Positions 62,269 through 64,000 of a DNA stretch of 64,000 nucleotides are shown piece after piece. Under the pieces are notes generated by a model, which saw only the letters and a program-made list of their open reading frames with translations, searched no databases and was not told the DNA's origin. Every line of letters starts with the position of its first letter. Position 1 is the first letter of the stretch. The translations under genes and the position numbers were made by a program. The DNA is from Paraburkholderia caffeinitolerans (GTDB lineage: Bacteria > Pseudomonadota > Gammaproteobacteria > Burkholderiales > Burkholderiaceae), in NCBI RefSeq assembly GCF_902859945.1, contig NZ_CADIKL010000002.1:248001-312000 (forward strand), in the 5' to 3' direction.

Positions 62269-63243
62269 TCAGCTTACCGGCAACGCCAGTGGAAATCGCC
62301 AGTCGCCGGCCAGCACCTCGGGGCGCGGTCGATAGAGGCGCACCAGATAATTCCAGCCCGGCATGATGGGCAGGCAGTTCGGCGTTGCGGTGTCGCAACC
62401 GCCGAACTGGATGGTCACGGTGCCGTCCGCGCTCCGCTTTGCCGTGAGGTTATTCACGGAATACGCCTGCAAGCTGTTCGGCTCGAAATAGCCCTTCTCG
62501 TTGTAGACGCTGACCGACCAGAAGCCGTCGACGGGCACCTCGCCCACCGTCATCCGGTGGACCGTGACACCGTCGTTGCGAGGCGGCGTGACGGGCAGAT
62601 AAAGCGTTTCCTGCTCGGGAATGCCGCCCCACGCCATTGCCGTTCCGATCAGGTGCCGCACGGGATCCACCCTATCGCGCCCGCCGAACATCCGGTGCGT
62701 GTCGTGCACCGTCGTACCCAGCACGAGTAACGCGTTGCGAATGCTTTTCAAGCCGGCGAGATCCCAATTCGGCGCATCGAAACTGCCGCTATTGCGCTGC
62801 TGCACCTCGATCGCGTCCTGCAGCGCGTGAGCGCGCTTCATGTCGGCGGGATCGTCCGGGTTGGCCAGGATGCGTACCGCGACGAGAAGGTAACGCGAAC
62901 CGGTCTGCTCGAGACAAAAGCTATGAGGCCCCGGTGCGTATATCGTGGCCTGCGTATAGTGATCCTGATCGATCACCTGCATCGACAGGTAGTGCCTCCC
63001 CGCATCCGGCAAGATCACCGTGACGGGTCCCGCCTGAAGGTCGAAAATCGCCGTCGAATAGAGCGTGTCGCGGTTGGGACGCACAACGAACTGCTCGTTC
63101 ATCGCGACCATTGCACGCCGGTGGGCAAAACGCCCCAAGGCGCCTCGCGCCGCTACCGCACCAAAGCACTGATCTGTTTCCGCGCGAGTATAGTTGTCCG
63201 CCGTCACCTGCTGATGCTGAAGTTTGACCGTATCGCCTGTCAT
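62269..63243 (-). CDS. DUF1254/DUF1214 protein, short form
   Basis: The 324-residue protein shows a compact version of the layout of the 490-residue paralogue: RPNRDTLYSTAIFDLQAGPV in place of the DUF1254 heart, and VDGFWSVSVYNEKGYFEPN with NWLVRLYRPRPEVL-like NYLVRLYRP as DUF1214. No leader is seen. The function is unknown. AAGGATGG precedes ATG 63243 and operator I lies 72 bp upstream, so expression is probably tied to the acyl-CoA pathway. Confidence 0.87.
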   Translation of the reverse strand: MTGDTVKLQHQQVTADNYTRAETDQCFGAVAARGALGRFAHRRAMVAMNEQFVVRPNRDTLYSTAIFDLQAGPVTVILPDAGRHYLSMQVIDQDHYTQATIYAPGPHSFCLEQTGSRYLLVAVRILANPDDPADMKRAHALQDAIEVQQRNSGSFDAPNWDLAGLKSIRNALLVLGTTVHDTHRMFGGRDRVDPVRHLIGTAMAWGGIPEQETLYLPVTPPRNDGVTVHRMTVGEVPVDGFWSVSVYNEKGYFEPNSLQAYSVNNLTAKRSADGTVTIQFGGCDTATPNCLPIMPGWNYLVRLYRPRPEVLAGDWRFPLALPVS

Positions 63244-63314
63244 TCGCCATCCTTATCAATAGCTTGCAGATGCATCAACTATCGACACTTTAGGCGGTAT
63301 CCGGCCAGGTCCGC

Positions 63315-63333
63315 CCCCCTCGTTGATAGGGGG
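63315..63333. promoter_or_regulatory. Palindromic operator I (CCCCCT-N7-AGGGGG)
   Basis: Perfect arms, spacer CGTTGAT. It lies 72 bp before the short DUF1254 ATG, just after the stop of the alcohol dehydrogenase gene. Confidence 0.78.
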
Positions 63334-63379
63334 CGGGTTTTCCCCGTCTCGACACACCCAGCGGCCCTGGCAGCCCCCT

Positions 63380-64000
63380 TCAGTACGCCGCGCGATAGAT
63401 CGCCAATGCGTCGCGCTCTTCCAGTGGCTTCGGGTTGTTGGCGAGCAACCGGGTTTGCAGCATCGCGTCGCTTGCGAGTCTCGGCAGGTCGTCAAGCTCG
63501 ATGCCCACTTCGCGTAGTCGACGGGGAATGGCCGTAGCCTCAATCAAATGTTCAATGTGTGCGATCAAGGCTTGCGTCTTCACATCGTCCGTTGCATGAC
63601 GCGCGAGGTCGGGCACCATGATGTCCGCGAGTTGCGCATACAGATGCGAAACAACGGGTGCGTTGAACCGCATGACGTGAGGCAGCACGAGCGAGTTCGA
63701 CAGTCCATGCGGCACGTGAAAAACGCCGCCTATCGGGTAGGCGAGCGCATGGACCGCTGCCACCGGCGCGTTCGCGAACGCTTGCCCCGCGTACATCGCG
63801 CCCAGCAACATCGCTTCGCGCGCGCTAAGGTCCGCGCCCTGGTCGCACGCGGGCAACAGATGCCGCGAGAGCAGGGTCAGCGCCTGGGTCGCCAGCAGGT
63901 CCGAAAGCGGATTTTTCAACCGCGCCGACGTAAAGGCCTCGATGGCGTGCACCATCGCGTCGATGCCGGTTGCCGCCGTCACGTGCCGCGGCAAGCCCAC
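63380..64000 (-). CDS. Iron-containing alcohol dehydrogenase (partial, C-terminal part)
   Basis: The 206 visible residues are the C-terminal half of a group III (iron) alcohol dehydrogenase; the 5' part lies beyond the window. Metal-binding His are seen in ATGIDAMVHAIEAF, VHALAYPIGGVFHVPHG, and the helical C-terminal domain is complete. Relatives use NAD to oxidise alcohols such as 1,3-propanediol, ethanol or maleylacetate (by reduction). It runs leftward toward the DUF1254 gene and may be part of the same pathway. Confidence 0.88.
   Translation of the reverse strand: MGLPRHVTAATGIDAMVHAIEAFTSARLKNPLSDLLATQALTLLSRHLLPACDQGADLSAREAMLLGAMYAGQAFANAPVAAVHALAYPIGGVFHVPHGLSNSLVLPHVMRFNAPVVSHLYAQLADIMVPDLARHATDDVKTQALIAHIEHLIEATAIPRRLREVGIELDDLPRLASDAMLQTRLLANNPKPLEERDALAIYRAAY

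Noticed and set aside
1..64000. tRNA, rRNA, CRISPR arrays, insertion sequences or prophage genes
   Set aside because: No transposase or integrase reading frame, no repeated spacer pattern and no recognisable RNA gene was seen by eye on either strand; a covariance-model search would be needed to exclude small RNAs fully.

Overview
The window is GC-rich, tightly packed DNA from a Gram-negative betaproteobacterium. The two Burkholderia-type general porins, the AraC/LacI/LuxR-rich regulation and the acyl-CoA catabolic gene content point to Burkholderiaceae (Paraburkholderia, Caballeronia or Burkholderia). This is inferred from protein character; no rRNA or other marker gene is present. I see no tRNA, rRNA, CRISPR array, insertion sequence or prophage gene. 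Most long open frames opposite the genes listed here are high-GC shadows.

Layout. 0-4.2 kb: a PotD/NspS-like polyamine-type binding protein overlapping the start of a membrane protein cut by the window edge, an isochorismatase-family hydrolase, a small membrane protein and a LacI repressor. 4.2-9.3 kb: a rightward nucleobase module (NCS2 permease, deaminase-type amidohydrolase, TSUP permease, porin) read from a promoter with two perfect LacI-type operators. 9.4-13.2 kb: an AraC regulator, a GMC oxidoreductase, a structured RNA-like element with a terminator, and an orphan gene. 13.2-19.9 kb: a leftward four-gene envelope set (DUF1329, DUF1302, RND/MMPL, YCF48-type propeller). 20.3-25.3 kb: an AraC regulator and an aromatic amine dehydrogenase operon (aauB-E-D-A plus two monohaem cytochromes c). 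The TTQ tryptophans and catalytic aspartate can be placed by spacing. 25.4-28.7 kb: a Crp-type regulator with a CRP-like site, then a 2Fe-2S flavoreductase, a secreted protein and a di-iron membrane hydroxylase. 28.7-35.1 kb: a leftward run of porin, BON protein, SDR, alkylsulfatase-like protein with a broken metal motif, MFS transporter and SDR.

35-64 kb is a CoA-thioester catabolic region. It holds five acyl-CoA dehydrogenases, three thiolase-family proteins, two acyl-CoA ligases, a CaiB/BaiF CoA-transferase/racemase, a thioesterase, a MaoC hydratase, an SDR dehydrogenase, two crotonase-fold proteins, a FadJ-type fusion, two DUF1254/1214 proteins and an iron alcohol dehydrogenase. Regulators are a 924-residue MalT-like LuxR protein and a TetR protein. 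Gene content resembles degradation of a branched or polycyclic side chain: paired acyl-CoA dehydrogenases with MaoC, 17-beta-HSD4-like SDR, SCP-x thiolase and an AMACR-like racemase. No ring-cleavage gene is present, so the substrate is unknown.

The most striking unannotated signal is a family of 19-bp palindromes, CCCCCT-N7-AGGGGG, at nine intergenic places between 35.2 and 63.3 kb and nowhere else that I found. They lie mostly 40-130 bp before start codons, including those of the LuxR and TetR genes. They probably define one regulon that joins the catabolic operons, the porin-led operon and the regulators.
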